DNA of 64,000 bases from Actinomadura fibrosa. Lineage in GTDB: Bacteria; Actinomycetota; Actinomycetes; Streptosporangiales; Streptosporangiaceae. The notes below the pieces were generated by a model. It ran no database searches. It saw nothing but the letters and a program-made list of their open reading frames with translations, and was not told the DNA's origin. Positions 26,009 to 35,800 of this stretch are shown piece by piece (position 1 is the stretch's first letter; each line of letters opens with the position of its first letter). The translations under genes were made by a program, and so were the position numbers. The stretch spans positions 27,532-91,531 of the forward strand of contig NZ_CAACUY010000015.1 of the NCBI RefSeq assembly GCF_900659615.1, given 5' to 3'.

Positions 26009-27232
26009 TCATCGAGGCGCTTCCGGCGTCGCCGTCCGGAGAGGCCGGGGAGGAGGCGGACTGAGCGCGCGGCCCATCCACAGGTAGGCGGCCGAGGACA
26101 GCATGCCCGCTGCCATGACCGCCAGCAGCACCCGGTAGTCGGCGAACCCGATGAGGGCGGCACCGACCGCGAGGGAAAGCGCCTGCGGCCCGGTGCTGAG
26201 AGTCTCGATGGCGGTGGAGGTCCGGCCGATCAGGGCGCGGGGCGTCCGGCGTTGCAGGACGGTGGCCAGGGCGACGGCCTCGACGGCGATGCCCACGCCG
26301 ATCAGGACCCGTCCCGCGAGGACGACGGGGACCTCACCGGCCACGCACAGCGCAGAACCGGTGCCGAGGGCGAGCATGCCGAGCCCGTCGGCGCCGAGCT
26401 CGCCGCAGCGTCCGATGAGCCGCGCCGCGACCAGCCCGCCTACGACCGACCCCGCGCCCTGCGCGCACGACAGGAAGCCTGCAAACGCCGGCGGCCGGTG
26501 CAGTCCGTGCTCAAGCAGCGCGAACGTCACCGAGTCGAGCAATCCGATGCACAGCCACGCCGTCGCGCCACCCCACGCCACGCGGCGCAGCGCCGCCTGC
26601 GCTCGCAGATGGCGCAGGCCCGCCGAAAGCTCCCGTGCCGCGCGCCGCTCCAGGCGTTCCGGTCGCGCCTCCCGCACCCGCATCAGGGCCAAGGCCGCGC
26701 CTGAGGCCAGGAACGTGGCGGCATCCACCAGCGCGACGGCGGCTCCTCCGACGGACGTGAACAGCGCGGCACCCAACACCGGCCCAACCAACCGCAACCC
26801 TTGACGCAGGGTCTGGAGCACCCCGTTGGCCTGGCCGAGTTCTTCGTCCGACAGCAGTTCCTGAAGCAACCCGTTGAGCGCGGCGTTACCGGCGACGAGG
26901 GCGAAGCCGTAGAAGGCCGCGACGGCGTAGATGATCCAGACGTCCTGCGGGCCGTCGACCGCCAGCAGCGGCACCATGGTCAGCGCGGACAGGACGTTGA
27001 GTCCGATGAGGAACGGGCGGCGGCGCACGCGGTCCACCAGCCAGCCGCCCAGCGGAGCGAGGACGCACGGAGCCGCGATGCAGAGCGCGACCGCCCCGGC
27101 CGCGCCGTTCGAGCCGGTGATCGTCTTCACCCAGATGGAGAAGACCAGCAGCATCAGCGAGTCGCCTGCCATGCCGGTGGTCAGGCCCGCCAGCAGAAGG
27201 CGGGTGTCCCGCTGCCGCAGCAGCCCCCTCAC
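26009..27232 (-). CDS. MFS transporter, 12-helix exporter type
   Basis: A 407-residue membrane protein of the DHA3-like major facilitator group. Landmarks are LLAGLTTGMAGDSLMLLVFSIWV (helix 1), LGGWLVDRVRRRPFLIGLNVLSAL (motif A region), the VLQTLRQGLRLVGPVLGAALF segment and RTPRALIGRTSTAIETLSTGPQALSLAVGAAL. It has no periplasmic fusion. Its start overlaps the stop of the ArsR-like gene by 4 bases, so the two form an operon and the transporter is likely induced by the regulator's ligand. Confidence 0.85.
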   Translation of the reverse strand: MRGLLRQRDTRLLLAGLTTGMAGDSLMLLVFSIWVKTITGSNGAAGAVALCIAAPCVLAPLGGWLVDRVRRRPFLIGLNVLSALTMVPLLAVDGPQDVWIIYAVAAFYGFALVAGNAALNGLLQELLSDEELGQANGVLQTLRQGLRLVGPVLGAALFTSVGGAAVALVDAATFLASGAALALMRVREARPERLERRAARELSAGLRHLRAQAALRRVAWGGATAWLCIGLLDSVTFALLEHGLHRPPAFAGFLSCAQGAGSVVGGLVAARLIGRCGELGADGLGMLALGTGSALCVAGEVPVVLAGRVLIGVGIAVEAVALATVLQRRTPRALIGRTSTAIETLSTGPQALSLAVGAALIGFADYRVLLAVMAAGMLSSAAYLWMGRALSPPPPRPLRTATPEAPR

Positions 27233-27813
27233 GACATCGGCTCGGCGGGCTTCGAGTCAGCGGGCATCGGTTCGGCGGGGACCGCCCAGGCGAACATTCG
27301 GATCGGCCTGGCGCCTGGCGGACGCTCCCGGTCCCGGTACCGGGTCATGATCGCGACGAACTCGGCCTGGACTTCGGCCAGCTCCTCGACGGTCAGCCAG
27401 GCCAGCGCCTGGGAGAAGTCGGCCACGTCCTGCCATTCCGGCGGATCCGTGCGCCGCCAGGTGTTCCAGGCCCGCAGCCCTTCGAACTCCTCCTCCATGA
27501 CGACGGCACTGAGTTCGTCGCTGGCCGCCGCCGCGCCACCGCTCTCGGTGCTGCCGCCCCACCGCAGTGATCGGCTGGCCGGACGCCAGGGACGCCGCCG
27601 TCCCCGTCCCTCGCCCGTCTCCTCCACGAAACCGTGCTTGGCGAGCTGCCGCAGATGCCAGGAACAGTTGGCCGGGCTCTCCCCCACCGCGTCCGCGATC
27701 TCGGTCGCGGTGGCGCTGCGCAGCGACCACAGAACCCGCATGATCCGCTGCCGCACGGGGTGGGCCAGCGCCCTGATCTCGCCGGGGTCGGTCAAGTGCC
27801 TTCGCTCGTCCAT
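27229..27813 (-). CDS. ArsR-like winged-helix regulator
   Basis: A 194-residue protein with a winged helix-turn-helix of the ArsR/HTH_20 kind at residues ~8-80 (LTDPGEIRALAHPVRQRIMRVLWSLRSATATEIADAVGESPANCSWHLRQLAKHGFVEE). An acidic C-terminal domain follows (VVMEEEFEGLRAWNTWRRTDPPEWQDVADFSQALAWLTVEELAEVQAEF). No metal-binding cysteine cluster is visible, so the ligand is probably not a metal. Direct repeats CTCTTTCGA upstream are likely its operator. First gene of the operon with the MFS transporter. Confidence 0.8.
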   Translation of the reverse strand: MDERRHLTDPGEIRALAHPVRQRIMRVLWSLRSATATEIADAVGESPANCSWHLRQLAKHGFVEETGEGRGRRRPWRPASRSLRWGGSTESGGAAAASDELSAVVMEEEFEGLRAWNTWRRTDPPEWQDVADFSQALAWLTVEELAEVQAEFVAIMTRYRDRERPPGARPIRMFAWAVPAEPMPADSKPAEPMS

Positions 27814-27837
27814 GCCCCGACTCTAGACGTGGAAGGG

Positions 27838-27859
27838 CTCTTTCGAAAGACTCTTTCGA
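27838..27859 (-). promoter_or_regulatory. Direct-repeat operator upstream of the ArsR-like gene
   Basis: CTCTTTCGA occurs twice, at 27838-27846 and 27851-27859. The inner part also forms the palindrome TTTCGAAA. It starts 25 bp before the ATG at 27813, a position typical for autoregulation. Confidence 0.55.
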
Positions 27860-28252
27860 TGCTGGACGGGTGGCGCAGCCGCTGTTACCGCGGGGGCAGT
27901 TGATGACGATCACGTTTTTGCCATCGCATGATATTTACGAGTGTTTCGAGAGATCCGAAGTGGTTGGGGTGTCGGGCGTTCGCGTGGCGTATTTCATCGT
28001 GCTATAGAAGCGTCGCAAGGTGCGTTCGACGCTCACCGGTTGTGGCAACGCTAACCGGTCGGATGAGAATGAAAGATCGCCGGTCGCTACGGCGACCGAC
28101 TCATGGGGAGCTTTTTGTTTCGAGCGTTTTCGCCGAGTTGTTCATGTTGGACGGCCGGCAGGGGCTCGTGCGGTTTGGTGAACGTGCGGGGGCGGCCCCG
28201 CTCCGGTGTAGTGAAATGGCCGGGCGGGGCCGAGTCCGCCGCTAGGTCTGGA
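27860..28252. other. Intergenic region without a credible gene
   Basis: Less GC-rich than its surroundings and without a codon pattern in any frame. A perfect hairpin, CGGTCGC-TACG-GCGACCG, lies at 28081-28098; a short T-rich stretch (CTTTTTGTTT) starts about 14 bases later, too far for a standard terminator. A small RNA or the remains of lost genes are possible. I see nothing more definite. Confidence 0.35.
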
Positions 28253-28576
28253 TCACCGGTCGGTGTACGGGTCCCGGCTGCCGGACTTGGCCAGTCCCCG
28301 GCTGACCAGGTACCCGATGGTGAGCAGGACGATGTAGAACCACGCCTTGTCACCGCGGAAGTAGTCGTTGTGTCCGTCCTCGGTCCCGATCACCTGGGAG
28401 GCGATCAGAACGCCGATCACGGCGACCACGTAGGCGAAGAACTCGGTCGTCTTGAAGAAGGCCTTGGTCTCCGTGGTCAGCCGCCGGGCGGGCGTCCGGC
28501 CGTCGGGGGCCGCGTGGCCACCGGGACGGTTCGTCGTCGCATCCGTACCGGCCGCACCGGAAGCGGGCATGGTCAT
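28253..28576 (-). CDS. Small membrane protein, two transmembrane helices
   Basis: A 107-residue protein from ATG 28576, preceded by GGAGAAAAAAG. A ~40-residue polar N-terminus with many threonines is followed by TETKAFFKTTEFFAYVVAVIGVLIASQVIG (helix 1), a short polar loop (TEDGHNDYFRGDKAW) and YIVLLTIGYLVSRGLAKSGSRDPYTDR (helix 2). Proteins of this build are common in actinomycetes and have no known role. The leader carries a very stable hairpin (28594-28627). Confidence 0.7.
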   Translation of the reverse strand: MTMPASGAAGTDATTNRPGGHAAPDGRTPARRLTTETKAFFKTTEFFAYVVAVIGVLIASQVIGTEDGHNDYFRGDKAWFYIVLLTIGYLVSRGLAKSGSRDPYTDR

Positions 28577-28593
28577 CTTTTTTCTCCTTCATC

Positions 28594-28627
28594 GGGGGCA
28601 GTCCTCGCTTTCAGGAGGACTGCCCCC
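28594..28627 (-). promoter_or_regulatory. Strong 13-bp hairpin in the leader of the small membrane protein
   Basis: GGGGGCAGTCCTC (28594-28606) pairs perfectly with GAGGACTGCCCCC (28615-28627) around an 8-nt loop. On the minus strand it ends 17 nt before the start codon, right next to the ribosome-binding site. It may be the terminator of the TetR gene transcribed from the right (no T-tract), or a leader element controlling translation. Nothing else is recognisable between 28628 and 28842. Confidence 0.55.
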
Positions 28628-28842
28628 CTCTACCCCCAACAGCCGGTACAAACCTCTCCTACTTCGCATCTCGCCCAGGCGTGCCGTTTCGATGAGATCG
28701 AGTCCTGTTCGTGACCGAACGTCCTCCCTGCTCACTCCCTGGAAATCACGGCCGGCTCCAACTCGTTGGCCACGCCGCCGAGCCATATTTTCAGCACGAA
28801 CTGATCACTAAAAAAGGCGGACTTTCGCCCCGCGCACCCTCT

Positions 28843-29457
28843 TTATCGATCATTCCCGCCCTGTTCGGCTGGTGGTTCCGGGGTGGCGAGCAGGCGGGCT
28901 AGTGCGGCCGCGAACCGGGACGGGTCGATGTTGCCTGGCGGGCGGCCGAAGAACTCGCGGGACAGGTGGTAGCCGGTCAGTGCGGCGACCATCACCGCGA
29001 GCAGGGCCTGCGGGTCCTCGTCGGCCGAGATGCCCGGCAGGTCGCGGCGCAGGTGCTCGGTCTCCTCGGCGATGCCCTGGTCCAGCAGGGCATCGCGGAT
29101 CTTGCCGGTGAGCTCGGGGAAGCGGCCGTGCTCGCGGGCCAGCAGGGTGATCAATGGCCTGATCGCGGCCAGGTACTCCAGTTGCTCCAGGAGGCGGCGG
29201 GCGAGCGCGTCGGACGAGCCGCCGGGAACGGGGCCGCGTTCGAAGGTCCGACGGTGCCGCTGGGCCCGGTCGAGCTCGCGCTCGAACAGCTCGGTGAACA
29301 CGTGCTCCTTGGAGCGGAAGTGGCGGTAGAAGCTGCCGCTGCCGGGCGAGAGCCCGGCACGTTCCTCGATGCCGGTGACGGTCGTGCCGCCGAAGCCGCG
29401 CTGCTGGATCAGCTCAAGGGCGGCGTCGAGGACGCGCTCGCGTGTGGTGGAGGGCAC
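28843..29457 (-). CDS. TetR-family transcriptional regulator
   Basis: About 204 residues from GTG 29457. The N-terminal helix-turn-helix is STTRERVLDAALELIQQRGFGGTTVTGIEERAGLSPGSGSFYRHFRSKEHVFTELFERELD. The ligand domain is helical, with LLEQLEYLAAIRPLITLLAREHGRFPELTGKIRDALL and a C-terminal YHLSREFFGRPPGNIDPSRFAAALARLL. It is divergent from the endoglycoceramidase gene and separated from it by 73 bp containing a perfect palindrome, so it likely represses both itself and that gene. Confidence 0.85.
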   Translation of the reverse strand: MPSTTRERVLDAALELIQQRGFGGTTVTGIEERAGLSPGSGSFYRHFRSKEHVFTELFERELDRAQRHRRTFERGPVPGGSSDALARRLLEQLEYLAAIRPLITLLAREHGRFPELTGKIRDALLDQGIAEETEHLRRDLPGISADEDPQALLAVMVAALTGYHLSREFFGRPPGNIDPSRFAAALARLLATPEPPAEQGGNDR

Positions 29458-29470
29458 GGACGCAAGATAG

Positions 29471-29488
29471 CTCTTGCAAGTGCAAGAG
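29471..29488. promoter_or_regulatory. TetR operator between divergent genes
   Basis: CTCTTGCA-AG-TGCAAGAG is a perfect palindrome with 8-bp arms, 14 bp from the TetR start. A further half-site TTCTTGCA lies at 29491-29498. It is placed to block both divergent promoters. Confidence 0.75.
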
Positions 29489-29530
29489 GTTTCTTGCACA
29501 GTGAGGGAGCCCCCGAGGGAAGGCCACCCC

Positions 29531-31408
29531 ATGCCAGTGAAACGTGGGTTCCGTCGCGTCCAGATGTTGTCGGCCCTTCTGGTGGTGGCCGGTGCGTCCG
29601 TCGTCACCGGGTCTCCGGCGGACGCGGCCGGCGACCAGGGGGCCGTCGTCGTCTCGCCGAAACAGCAGGACTGGGTGTTCCGCGACACCGACGGCCGCGA
29701 GGTGACCCTGCGCGGCTTCAACGTCTCGGGCAGCACGAAGCTCTACGAGAACGGCCTGCTGCCCTTCCGCACCACGGCGGACGCCGCCCGGTCCGCGCAG
29801 GCGATGCGCGACCTCACCGGCGCCAACGCGGTCCGCTTCCTGATCAGCTGGGAGGGCGTCCAGCCTGCCCCCGACCGGATCGACCACGCCTACCTGGACC
29901 GCGCCATCGCGCAGCTCAGGGCGTTCACCGACCGCGGCTTCCGCGTCCTGCTGGACTACCACCAAGACCTCTACTCCTCTTACCTGTTCAATGCCGGGAG
30001 CTGGTACACCGGTGACGGCGCGCCCGCGTGGGTCGTCCAGGCCGGCGGCTATCCCAAGGAGTCCTGCGGCATCTGCCTGCTGTGGGGACAGAACATGCAG
30101 AACAACGCCGCCGTGCGGCAGGCCGCCTACGACTTCTGGCGCAACCGGCAGCTCACCACGTCCGCCGGGCAGGTCCGCGTCCAGGACGCCTATCTGGCCC
30201 AGGCCAAGGCGACGATGACGTACCTGAAGCAGCAGCTGCCCCAGGCCGCCTTCGACAGCGTCCTCGGCTTCGACCCGTTCAACGAGCCGTTCGACGGCGG
30301 CCTGGACGGCGGCACCGGCGTCGACTGGGAGAAGAACTACCTGATGCCGTTCTACCAGCGCTTCCGCACCGCGATGGACGAGGCGGGCTGGAACGCCAAG
30401 CCCGCCTTCGTCGAGCCGCTGGTCTTCTGGAACACCGGCTTCTTCGAGCAGGGCGGCATGACGTCGGTCGGCCGGCTGGGCACCCGGTGGGTGTTCAACA
30501 GCCACTACTACGACGGCGCCCGGATGACGGTGTCCCCCGCGCCGGCGTCGGACGGCACGTACGCCGAGGTCATGAACGAGATCCGGCAGCGTGCCACCGC
30601 CCTGGGCACCGCGCCGCTGGTCTCGGAGTTCGGCAACAAGCTGTCCGGAACGGGCAGCGACCGCACCCCGTGGATGGTCCGCGCCATGTACCAGGGCATG
30701 GACGCCGGCGTCCCGGGCCGCGACTGGTGGAGCGGGCCCGCGGCGGGCGGCTCGGTGCTGTCGTCCTTGCAATGGCAGTGGGACGTCTACAGCGGCCGCC
30801 ACCACGAACTCATGAACGGCAACCCTGACAAGGTGCAGACCGAGGGCGACGCGTGGAACGGCGAGGACCACTCGGTCGTGGCCGCCGACGATGCCGGCAC
30901 CGTCACCCCGCGGCTGGACGTGCGCGTCCTGGACCGGCTCTACCCCTCGGCGGTCAACGGCGACACCCTGGCCTTCGCTTACGAGGACCTCGCCCGTTCC
31001 GGGTACGGCGGCGCCGGACGGCAGCAGGCCTGGCTCACCGTCGCGTCCTCGATGCCGGAGATCGCCGCTCTGGTCAAGGACCGCCAGTACGGCGTCCTGG
31101 TCTGGAGGGGGTCGGCCGCCACCGTTCCCACGGACCTGCACTTGCCGCGCTCGTTCGCCCCGGCGGGCACCACCGTCGTCAGCGACCTCGGCACGGTCGG
31201 CGGTGTGCCGGCGTCCGGCTCGGTTCGGGCCGTCCTGGAGTCCGGCTCCTCCTCGGCGTACCGGTTGCAGCTCACCGCACCCGCCGGGTCCGCGGTGCAC
31301 GTGGCCCTGGTCGTCAACACCACGACCGGCACACCCGCGACCGCCGCTCAGTTGGCCGCGGCCCGCACCGAACTCACCGCCTGGACGAACCGCCAGTTCC
31401 CCTCTTGA
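29531..31408 (+). CDS. Secreted endoglycoceramidase-like glycoside hydrolase (GH5)
   Basis: About 625 residues from ATG 29531. A Sec signal peptide (MPVKRGFRRVQMLSALLVVAGASVVTG) probably ends at ADAAG. The GH5 barrel has GFNVSGSTKLYEN, VRFLISWEGVQP and DYHQDLYSSY. Glu252 in GFDPFNEPF is the expected acid/base, and Glu366 in LVSEFGNK the expected nucleophile. The C-terminal ~150 residues form a beta-sandwich as in endoglycoceramidases. The enzyme would cut the bond between glycan and ceramide in glycosphingolipids, a eukaryotic substrate. Controlled by the divergent TetR regulator. Glycosphingolipid specificity is inferred from family resemblance. Confidence 0.85.
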   Translation: MPVKRGFRRVQMLSALLVVAGASVVTGSPADAAGDQGAVVVSPKQQDWVFRDTDGREVTLRGFNVSGSTKLYENGLLPFRTTADAARSAQAMRDLTGANAVRFLISWEGVQPAPDRIDHAYLDRAIAQLRAFTDRGFRVLLDYHQDLYSSYLFNAGSWYTGDGAPAWVVQAGGYPKESCGICLLWGQNMQNNAAVRQAAYDFWRNRQLTTSAGQVRVQDAYLAQAKATMTYLKQQLPQAAFDSVLGFDPFNEPFDGGLDGGTGVDWEKNYLMPFYQRFRTAMDEAGWNAKPAFVEPLVFWNTGFFEQGGMTSVGRLGTRWVFNSHYYDGARMTVSPAPASDGTYAEVMNEIRQRATALGTAPLVSEFGNKLSGTGSDRTPWMVRAMYQGMDAGVPGRDWWSGPAAGGSVLSSLQWQWDVYSGRHHELMNGNPDKVQTEGDAWNGEDHSVVAADDAGTVTPRLDVRVLDRLYPSAVNGDTLAFAYEDLARSGYGGAGRQQAWLTVASSMPEIAALVKDRQYGVLVWRGSAATVPTDLHLPRSFAPAGTTVVSDLGTVGGVPASGSVRAVLESGSSSAYRLQLTAPAGSAVHVALVVNTTTGTPATAAQLAAARTELTAWTNRQFPS

Positions 31409-31478
31409 TCGGCTCTTCCGCGCACGCCTCGATGCCGCCGACACTCTCGACCGCCGGTCGATGGTCCAGCTCGCGCCG

Positions 31479-32021
31479 TCACGATCCGCTCTTGTGTGGC
31501 CGCCTGGCCTCGTGTGGCGGGCGTCCTGGGTCGGCTAGCCGGGGGAATTCCGGGCCATCGGGGCGAGCGGCGTTTCTTGCCGCCGTTTCGCTGATCATCG
31601 TCGCGCGCATGTCGAAGTGATCGGTTGGTTCTCGTCCGACGTCGCAAGTGGACGTGTCGCGCGGGGAGGGGGCGTCCTCGGGCGGTGCGAGTTGCCCACG
31701 GGCGGACGTCGGGTGCTCGGGGGCGGGGGCTGGCGGCGTGGAGGCGGAGCGGTCCTCCCACAGATGGCGGGTGCTGATCACCGCGATGTAGACGGTGGTC
31801 ATCGCGCTGAGCGCCGCGGCGAACTCCGGGTGCGCCGCCAGGCCCACCGCCACGGCGACCGCCGTCGCCGCCGAGGCGGTCGCCGCGAGTGCCGCCAGGG
31901 CGCGCGGGAGTGCGCGGCCCCTCGGCCCGGACGAGGCTCGCGGTCGCAGCACGCGCAGCGCCGAGCGGACGGCGAGCGCCCCGAGCCCGGTCGGCGGGCG
32001 GTGGCCCGGGTCACGGTTCAC
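31479..32021 (-). CDS. Hypothetical small membrane protein
   Basis: A 180-residue reading frame from GTG 32021. A basic N-terminus (ALRVLRPRASSGPRGRALPR) precedes two hydrophobic segments (ALAALAATASAATAVAVAVGLAA and FAAALSAMTTVYIAVIS). A long hydrophilic, proline- and arginine-rich tail of about 85 residues follows. No family recognised. Third-position GC is high in this frame, but the tail could be partly spurious. It is divergent from the sigma factor gene, with a 177-bp gap in which I see no clear operator. Confidence 0.45.
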   Translation of the reverse strand: MNRDPGHRPPTGLGALAVRSALRVLRPRASSGPRGRALPRALAALAATASAATAVAVAVGLAAHPEFAAALSAMTTVYIAVISTRHLWEDRSASTPPAPAPEHPTSARGQLAPPEDAPSPRDTSTCDVGREPTDHFDMRATMISETAARNAARPDGPEFPRLADPGRPPHEARRPHKSGS

Positions 32022-32198
32022 GATGGTGTCCTTCCGAGGTCGCCCGGTCTCGCTCTTCGTGTTCTAGGTCCGCTGGACGGGCCCGCCTGTGAACTTCGGC
32101 CGCCCCACGAAGAAAAGCGGTCACGCGATTCACGAAGTGCCGTCGCGACGGACCACGTGTGCAGGAGGAGGCGAGCCGAGAACGATGGGAGATCGCTC

Positions 32199-32810
32199 GT
32201 GGGGCACCCGGACATGGGCAAGGCGGCCGTGCCAGTTCCGCGCGCGACCGCCCCACCGGAGTTCGACCAGTTCTTCCGTTCCCATTACAAGAAACTGATC
32301 GCTGTGGCGCTGGCGCAGGGAGCGACCTGGCACGAGGCCGAGGAGTCGGTCGACCAGACCATGGAGGAGGTGCTCCGGCGCTGGGGTGATCTCCGGCAGC
32401 CGGACCGCTATGCCGCCCGCGCGGTCGTGAGCAATTTCGTCAAGAAGAGGACGCGGGACCGGGAGGCGGTGCCCCGCGCGATCCAGGGCGGTTATCTGGA
32501 TCGGGAGGGCGAACCGGATTCGCGGTTGAGCGACTGGGAAGATAGACAGTGGATCGAACAGATGCTCGATCGACTGCCGGAGACTCAGCGCGCCGTGGCG
32601 GAATTGATCCTCGTGGCGCAGGCCAGCTACGCCGAGGCGGCCGTGATCCTGGACAAGAACGAGGCCACCGTGCGCAAGAACCTCCAGCTCGCCAGGCGGC
32701 GGCTGCGAGAGCTGGTGGAGCAGGAGCGCCACCCCGAACCCGCCCCTGGACCGCAGCGGCGGTCGACGACCTCCGAGAAGATCGACGGGAGGAAGCCCGA
32801 TGACCAATGA
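32199..32810 (+). CDS. ECF-type RNA polymerase sigma factor
   Basis: About 203 residues from GTG 32199, which has GGGAG eight bases upstream; ATG 32214 has a weaker site. Region 2 is residues ~17-90 (FDQFFRSHYKKLIAVALAQGATWHEAEESVDQTMEEVLRRWGDLRQPDRYAARAVVSNFVKKRTRDR). Region 4 is ~125-180 (LDRLPETQRAVAELILVAQASYAEAAVILDKNEATVRKNLQLARRRLREL). No anti-sigma gene of a known type follows. Instead its end overlaps the start of the 1169-residue NTPase gene by 11 bases, so the two are made together and probably work together. Confidence 0.85.
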   Translation: MGHPDMGKAAVPVPRATAPPEFDQFFRSHYKKLIAVALAQGATWHEAEESVDQTMEEVLRRWGDLRQPDRYAARAVVSNFVKKRTRDREAVPRAIQGGYLDREGEPDSRLSDWEDRQWIEQMLDRLPETQRAVAELILVAQASYAEAAVILDKNEATVRKNLQLARRRLRELVEQERHPEPAPGPQRRSTTSEKIDGRKPDDQ

Positions 32811-35800
32811 TCCGCCCGCACCCCAGTCGCCGGATCCGGAGGAGCCACTGGACCAGATCCTGGCCGACTTCCTCCGTCTCATGGACGAGGCGAACGACCT
32901 GATGCTGCCGGACGACGAGGTGGAGCGCCGCCTCCGCAGGCTCAAGCGCGGGGATTTCCCGGACGGCGGTGAGAGCCCGCCGGCGGAGCCGAACGGCCTC
33001 GACGGCGGTGACGCCGGGGATTTCGACGGGTTGCCGGATCTGCCCCCGTCACCGCAGGACGACGCCGATCGCGGGGAGGCGGACTGCCTCGATCCACGGT
33101 GGATGAGCGCCCAGGAGGTCGAGGCGGCGCGGCTGGCCGCCGAGGGGATCAGGGCGGCGGCGGTGAAGAGGGCGGCCGAGGTCGAGGCCGAGGCGCGCCA
33201 GCGGGCCGCGGCCATGGAGCTGGAGGCGCAGGAGAAGGCGGAGGAGTACAAGGGCCAGGGCGTCACGATGGCCGCCGAGCGCCTCGCCGACGCCAGGAAG
33301 GACGCCGAGGCGATCCTCGCGGACGCCAGGGAGCGGGCCGACCGCCTCCTGGCGGACGCCCGCCGCGAACTGGAGGAGGCCCGGCGGGAGGCGACCCGGA
33401 TCACCGAGCTGGCCGAGGCGCACGCGCGGGGGTGGATGGCCAGCGCCGGGCTGAATCCCTGGGCCGTGCCGCCGCCGTTGCCGCACTACGCTCCCGTACC
33501 GCCCGGCGCGGGCGGTGGTCACGACCTGCTGCCGGCTCCCGTGAACGCCCGCCGCGAACTGATGGTCTACCGGCCGAGCCTCATGCCGGCCATGCCGCCC
33601 GGCGATGACGACGAGATCGAGGACGCCGCCGAGGTCGAGCTCGTCGATGACGACGAGGTGGCGCGGCACCGGCTGGATGATGACGCCGACTTCGCGAGTG
33701 GAGTGCAGGCCGCTCACCCGCCACCGCCGCACACCGTGCACGCCGAGCCCGCGCGTCCGTGGGCGTCGAGCGGGCAGGTGCATTGCGCGGCCGTCGCCGT
33801 GAGCGCCGTCCCCCCGGGAGGCCGCGACGACGACTGGCGCGGCGACGTCCAGCAACTGCACCTTCGCCGGTCCCTCTATCTGATCCTCCAGGAAGCGTTC
33901 GACATGGCCGGCATCGGCTGGCTGCGCTGCCGGTCCTACGACCGCGGGGACAGCGTCCTCGTCCTGCTGCCCCCCGATCTGGCGCCCGACCTGCTGGCGA
34001 ACACTCTGATCGACGGCACCCGCGTCGGGCTGCGGCGGTACAACCGGCGGTCGAGCGAGAGCTCGCGGCTGCGGCTGCGCGCGGCCCTGCACATGGGCAT
34101 CGTGAACTTCGACGCCGCGGGCGCGACCGGGACGTCGCTGGACCATCTGGAGCAGCTCCTCAAGGCGCCGGAGTTCGTCTCCGCGTGCGGGGACTCCGCC
34201 GGAGACCTCGCCCTGATCACGTCGGACTACGTGTACGAGAACGTGATCAGGCACTATGCCGAGTTGATGGACTGCCACGAGTTCCGTCCGATGCGCGTTG
34301 GCGGCGCCGGTGGACTCGACGCGTGGGGCTATTTCCCCACCGCGCTGTGCGGTGGGCATTCCGCGGCGGCGCTGGACGGTGCGGCCGCCCGGAAGGAGCT
34401 CGCGCGGCTTCGCGTGGGCGACCACGAGGTGGTGATCGGATCCGACGGTTCGACGATCACCGCGTGCGAGGCCCCGCCGCCCGCCGTCCGGAAGCGGACC
34501 CGGCCGTCCGGGCGGGCGGTGCCGGACTCCGTGCCGGTCCTCCTGGACGCGGAGATGAGACGGCTCGCGAACTGGCTGGACGAGGGGGTCCCGGTCCTGG
34601 TCTGGGGCCGTGCCGGGGCCGGGAAGTCCACGCTGCTCCGGCGGTTCGCCGGGCACCGGGCGGCCTCCGGCGGCGACGTGGTGTCGCTGTCCGCGGCGGG
34701 CATGGCCATCGACGACATCGTCCAGACCCTCTACCGGTCCTGCTACGAGGCCGACCGGCACCGGCCCGGACCGGACCGCATGCGCCTCCTCATGGGGGCG
34801 GTGCGCGCCCTGATCGTGGTGGACGACTTCGGCGGGTCGGCCGCCGACGCCGAGCGGCTCCTGAACATGGTCCCCGCCAGCGAGGTGGTCGTCGCGTCCA
34901 GAACCCGGCTGGACTGGGAGCGGGGCCGTGCGCTGGAGGTCCGCGAGCTGACCGAGCAGGCGGCGCTCGCACTCCTCGACCGGAGGCTGCGCGGACGTGT
35001 ACGGGGCTCGGACCGGGACGCGTCCGCCAGACTGTGCCGGATCGCGCAGCGGAACCCGCGGGCCATCCTGCAGACCGCCGCCGCGCTGCGGATCACCGGA
35101 GGACGGAGCGGGCCGGCCGACTTCGGCGCGGTCACGCGGCTGCTGACCGACGGCCTGACCCCGGACGCCCGCGCCGTGCTCCAGGTGCTGCGCACGCTGG
35201 AGGGCACGCCGGTGCCGCCGGGCCTGCTGGCGAGGCTGGCGGGCGTCCCGGACGGGCGCAGCGCGCTCGCCTGGCTCCGGCGGATGCATCTGGCGCAACC
35301 GGCCGGGCCGGGTTACGTCGCCACCGTGCAGCCCGACACCGTGCAGTCCGAAACCGGGCAGCCCGACACCGTCCAGCCCGACACCGGGCCGGCCGCGGCG
35401 GTGGCTCCGGAGCCGCCGCCGCGCCCCGCCGACTACGCCCGGCCGCTCACCCGATGGTCGCGGCCGGCCGAGACGCGGCAGATCGGCGAGGCCGCCGCCG
35501 TCATCGTCGTGGTCCTCGCCGACGCCGTGCGGCAGGGCTCCCATGCGGCCGCGCTGGAGCTGGCCCGCGCGGTGGCGCCGGCGCTCGGCGCCACGCTCCG
35601 CTGGGACGCGTGGCGGCGGGTGCTCGCCCTCGGCGGTGAGGCCGCCCGGAGCGCCGGCGCCGCGCGGGACGCCGCCTACTTCGACGGCGAGGACCTCGTG
35701 CGCAGGCGCGCCCTCGGGCAGGTGGCGGACACCGACGCCGCCGCCGAGAAGACGACCACGTCCGACGGCGCGGCCGCCTCGGGAGACCGCGCCCCGGACG

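Noticed and set aside
28081..28098. Rho-independent terminator
   Set aside because: The stem is perfect, but the T-rich stretch starts about 14 bases later and no gene ends nearby on the plus strand.
27928..28245. Plus-strand frame of 105 codons in the 27.9-28.2 kb gap
   Set aside because: No GC3 bias, no ribosome-binding site and no recognisable sequence; base composition is that of non-coding DNA.
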